Shown here one piece after another: positions 61,568 through 64,000 of a stretch of DNA of 64,000 bases; within the stretch, counting starts at the first letter, position 1, and every line of letters begins with the position of its first letter. Source of the DNA: Streptomyces parvulus (GTDB lineage: Bacteria; Actinomycetota; Actinomycetes; Streptomycetales; Streptomycetaceae); assembly GCF_014648855.1 (NCBI RefSeq), contig NZ_BMRX01000008.1:1-64000 (forward strand), given 5' to 3'. Both the position numbers and the translations under genes were made by a program. The notes under the pieces are model-generated. The model was given only the letters and a program-made list of their open reading frames with translations. It had not been told where the DNA came from and did not search any database.

Positions 61568-62743
61568 TCAGACCACGCGCACGCCGCGCCGCCACACCCC
61601 GCTGACCAGCGGCACGCCCGGACGGTAGGCGAGGTGCACGTGGCTCGGGGCGTCCAGGAGGGTCAGGTCGGCGTACGCGCCCGGTGCGAGGCGGCCGACG
61701 TCGTCCCGGCGCAGGGCCGCGGCGCCGCCCGCGGTGGCCGACCAGACCGCCTCGTCCGGCGTCATCCCCATGTCCCGCACCGCGAGCGCGACGCAGAACG
61801 GCACCGAGGACGTGAAGGACGACCCCGGGTTGCAGTCGGTGGACAGCGCGACCGTGACCCCCGCGTCGACCAGCCGCCGGGCGTCCGGCCACTCGGCCCG
61901 GGTGGAGAACTCGGCGCCCGGCAGCAGCGTGGCGACCGTGTTCCCGGCCGCCAGGGCGTCCACGTCGGCGTCGGTGAGGTGGGTGCAGTGGTCGGCGCTG
62001 GCGGCGTCGAGTTCGACGGCGAGCTGGACGCCGGGGCCGTAGGAGAGCTGGTTGGCGTGGATGCGGGGGTGCAGCCCCTTCGCGCGGCCGGCGGTCAGGA
62101 CGGCGCGGGCCTGGTCGCCGTCGAAGGCGCCCTTCTCGCAGAACACGTCGATCCAGCGGGCGTGCGGGGCGCAGGCGTCGAGCATCTCGCCGGTGACCAG
62201 CGCGACGTAGGCGGCGGGGTCGTCGGCGAGTTCGGGGGCGACGATGTGGGCGCCGAGGAAGGTGACCTCGTCGGTGTGGCGGGCCGCGACGCGCAGGGCG
62301 CGGGCCTCGTCGGCGGTGGTCAGTCCGTAGCCCGACTTGGTCTCGAAGGTCGTCGTGCCCTGGCGCAGCGCCTCCGCGAGGTAGCGGGTCAGGCCCGCCT
62401 CCAGCTCCGCGTCGCTCGCGGCGCGGGTGGCCGCGACGGTGGTGCGGATGCCGCCGGCGCTGTAGGGGCGGCCGGACATGCGGGCGTTGAACTCCTCGGT
62501 GCGGTCGCCGCCGAACAGGAGGTGCGAGTGCGAGTCGACGAAGCCGGGCAGGACCGCCCGGCCGCCGGCGTCGACCCGGTTGTCAGTGGCGGGTGCTTTG
62601 CTTGATTCACCGGTCCACGCGACGCGGTCGCCGTCGATGACGACGGCCGCGTCCCGGACCAGTCCGAGCGGAGAGTTGTCACCGAGGGAGGGGTCGTTGG
62701 TGACGAGTGCGGCGATGTTGGTGATGACGGTGCTGGTGCTCAT
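61568..62743 (-). CDS. hutI: Imidazolonepropionase
   Basis: A 391-residue amidohydrolase that opens 4-imidazolone-5-propionate to N-formimino-L-glutamate in histidine degradation. The metal site HxH is in LPGFVDSHSHLLFGGDR near residue 75, with ETKSGYGLTT, the HIVAPELADDPAAYV insert region, HPRIHANQLSYGPGVQ and TDCNPGSSFTSSVPF as later signatures. The ATG at 62743 lies 41 bases after the stop of hutF on the same strand. It is probably the last gene of a hut operon that starts beyond the window. Confidence 0.95.
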   Translation of the reverse strand: MSTSTVITNIAALVTNDPSLGDNSPLGLVRDAAVVIDGDRVAWTGESSKAPATDNRVDAGGRAVLPGFVDSHSHLLFGGDRTEEFNARMSGRPYSAGGIRTTVAATRAASDAELEAGLTRYLAEALRQGTTTFETKSGYGLTTADEARALRVAARHTDEVTFLGAHIVAPELADDPAAYVALVTGEMLDACAPHARWIDVFCEKGAFDGDQARAVLTAGRAKGLHPRIHANQLSYGPGVQLAVELDAASADHCTHLTDADVDALAAGNTVATLLPGAEFSTRAEWPDARRLVDAGVTVALSTDCNPGSSFTSSVPFCVALAVRDMGMTPDEAVWSATAGGAAALRRDDVGRLAPGAYADLTLLDAPSHVHLAYRPGVPLVSGVWRRGVRVV

Positions 62744-62784
62744 GGCGTCGGTGGCGTCCTCGTGGGGGCGGTCGGTGGTCGGTT

Positions 62785-64000
62785 CTACGCGCGCAGGGCT
62801 TCCACGGCCCGTCCGAGGGACCGCGGGACCTCGGGTACGAGGGTGTGCACCCCGTCGCGTACGACGTGCCGTCCGCCCACGATCGTGTGCCGTACGTCCG
62901 CTGCCGTCGCGGCGAATACGGCCGTCTCGGCGCCGAGCCTGGGCAGTGGCCCGGCCGTCCTGACGGAGTCGAGGGCGACCGTCGCGAGGTCGGCGCGGGC
63001 GCCGGTCTCGATCCGGCCGGTGTCGTCCCAGCCGAGGGCGGCGTGGCCGTCGGCGGTGGCGGCGCGCAGCAGGGCCGCGGCGGTCCAGTGGCCCCGGGTG
63101 CGGGTGCGCAGGCGCTCGTTCAGCTCCATGGCGCGCGCCTCCTCCAGCAGGTCGACGACGGCGTGGCTGTCGGAGCCGAGGGAGAGCGGTGAGCCCGCCC
63201 GCTGGAGGGCGGTGGCGGGGCCGATGCCGTCGGCGAGGTCCCGTTCCGTGGTGGGGCACATGCAGGTGCCGGTGCGGCTGCCGCCGAGCAGGGCGACGTC
63301 CTCGTCGGTGAGGTGGGTGTTGTGCACGCCGGTGGTGCGCTCGCCCAGCACTCCGTGGTCGGCCAGCAGCCGGGTGGGGGTGCGGCCGTGGGCGCGCCGG
63401 CAGGCGTCGTTCTCCGCGGTCTGCTCGGACAGGTGCACGTGCAGCGGGGCCCGCCGCTCGGCGGCCCACTGCGCCACGGTCGCCAACTGCTCGGCGGGCA
63501 CGGCCCGTACGGAGTGGATCGCGGCCCCGATCCGTGCGTGATCCCGTTCCTTGAGAAGTGAAGAGCGTTGCGCCCAGGCGTCCGCCGTCCCGTCGGAGAA
63601 CCGCCGCTGGTGGGCGTTGGGGGGCTCGCCGAAGCCGGCGGACAGGTAGCAGGTGTCGAGGAGGGTGATGCGGATCCCGGCCTCGGCGGCGGCCTCGATC
63701 AGCGCCTCGCCCATCGCGTTGGGATCGGCGTACGGGGTACCGCCGTGCGCGTGGTGGACGTAGTGGAACTCGCCGACGGCGGTGATGCCGGCCAGCGCCA
63801 TCTCGGCGTACACCGCGCGGGCCAGGTCGAGGTAGGTGTCCGGGGTCAGCCGGTCGGCGACGGAGTACATGACCTCGCGCCAGGTCCAGAAGGTGCCGGA
63901 GCCGACCTGGACGGTGCCGCGCAGGGCGCGGTGGAAGGCGTGGCTGTGGGCGTTGGCCAGGCCGGGCAGGGTCAGGCCGCGCAGGATCTCGGCGCCGGGC
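62785..64000 (-). CDS. hutF: Formimidoylglutamate deiminase, partial at window edge
   Basis: At least 404 residues are visible; the N-terminus lies beyond position 64000. The open frame reads LRGLTLPGLANAHSHAFHRA at the edge, giving the metal-binding HxH motif, then GSGTFWTWREVMYSVADRL, HYVHHAHGGTPY, PLHVHLSEQTAEND and the late Asp in SLGSDSHAVVDLLEE. These are features of amidohydrolases acting on N-formimino-L-glutamate to give N-formylglutamate and ammonia. Its place directly before hutI supports hutF; the alternative start at 63870 is internal and would remove the HxH motif. The gene is cut by the window, not broken. Confidence 0.9.
   Translation of the reverse strand, partial: PGAEILRGLTLPGLANAHSHAFHRALRGTVQVGSGTFWTWREVMYSVADRLTPDTYLDLARAVYAEMALAGITAVGEFHYVHHAHGGTPYADPNAMGEALIEAAAEAGIRITLLDTCYLSAGFGEPPNAHQRRFSDGTADAWAQRSSLLKERDHARIGAAIHSVRAVPAEQLATVAQWAAERRAPLHVHLSEQTAENDACRRAHGRTPTRLLADHGVLGERTTGVHNTHLTDEDVALLGGSRTGTCMCPTTERDLADGIGPATALQRAGSPLSLGSDSHAVVDLLEEARAMELNERLRTRTRGHWTAAALLRAATADGHAALGWDDTGRIETGARADLATVALDSVRTAGPLPRLGAETAVFAATAADVRHTIVGGRHVVRDGVHTLVPEVPRSLGRAVEALRA

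Noticed and set aside
62785..63870. Complete 361-residue protein starting at 63870
   Set aside because: The frame stays open to the window edge and the upstream part encodes the essential HxH motif of the amidohydrolase, so the gene is longer and cut by the window.

Overview
The window is high-GC DNA with Streptomyces-type codon use, and it carries the sporulation gene whiB, F420 biosynthesis genes, a large family of LytR-CpsA-Psr (LCP) wall-polymer transferases and a B-type sigma factor with its partner-switching regulators. Together these point to a Streptomyces chromosome core, close in content to the S. coelicolor group. I see no tRNA, rRNA, insertion sequence, prophage or CRISPR array. 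Nearly all long reading frames opposite the genes are high-GC shadows.

Left part (1-18.8 kb), mostly minus strand: a SpoIIM-like membrane protein divergent from an RDD protein; a small hypothetical; S-adenosylhomocysteinase; a cation diffusion facilitator; then the mannose-phosphate block manA, a SIS/TobH-like protein, a Trm112-like zinc protein and manB. A lactate permease follows, with a LacI-type operator candidate just upstream. Next are a DUF3499 zinc protein, a divergent degenerate zincin, a DUF5719 secreted protein translationally coupled to a giant GT2 glycosyltransferase, and whiB.

Middle part (19.5-43.8 kb): cysteine dioxygenase, cofD(fbiA)-cofE(fbiB), a 3-methyladenine glycosylase, an intergenic region built of three kinds of short tandem repeats, a mannose-1-phosphate guanylyltransferase, a secreted PGRP-type amidase and a TIGR03089 protein. 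Then come seven LCP genes within about 13 kb, interrupted by one GT2 glycosyltransferase. Four of the LCP genes form an A-B-A'-B' duplication whose promoter-proximal DNA is also duplicated. A hotdog thioesterase, an acyl-CoA dehydrogenase and a UDP-glucose-type dehydrogenase close this part. The nucleotide-sugar enzymes (ManA, ManB, guanylyltransferase, UDP-sugar dehydrogenase), glycosyltransferases, LCP ligases and amidase form a plausible cell-envelope neighbourhood.

Right part (43.9-64 kb): a CGNR regulator divergent from two tandem VOC proteins; a purK-purE-dipeptidase run beside a second M19 dipeptidase paralogue that has lost every expected metal ligand; a GtrA protein; an OmpR-type two-component pair; a POT peptide transporter; a choline/betaine-type operon (aldehyde dehydrogenase, GMC oxidoreductase, APC permease); a sigma-I-type partner-switching module (ATPase anti-sigma, STAS antagonist, sigma factor); and the start of a histidine-utilisation run (hutI, and a hutF cut by the window edge).

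Much of the order (sahH, manA-tobH-manB, DUF3499/zincin, whiB, fbiA-fbiB, guanylyltransferase, LCP, fadE, purE-purK, gtrA, sigma factor with anti-sigma) resembles, from memory, the M. tuberculosis Rv3248-Rv3287 region, so the window looks like an old actinobacterial core segment with Streptomyces-specific expansions. The most unusual items are the ligand-less dipeptidase paralogue, the duplicated LCP module with a near-identical 387-bp tract, and the repeat-built intergenic region.
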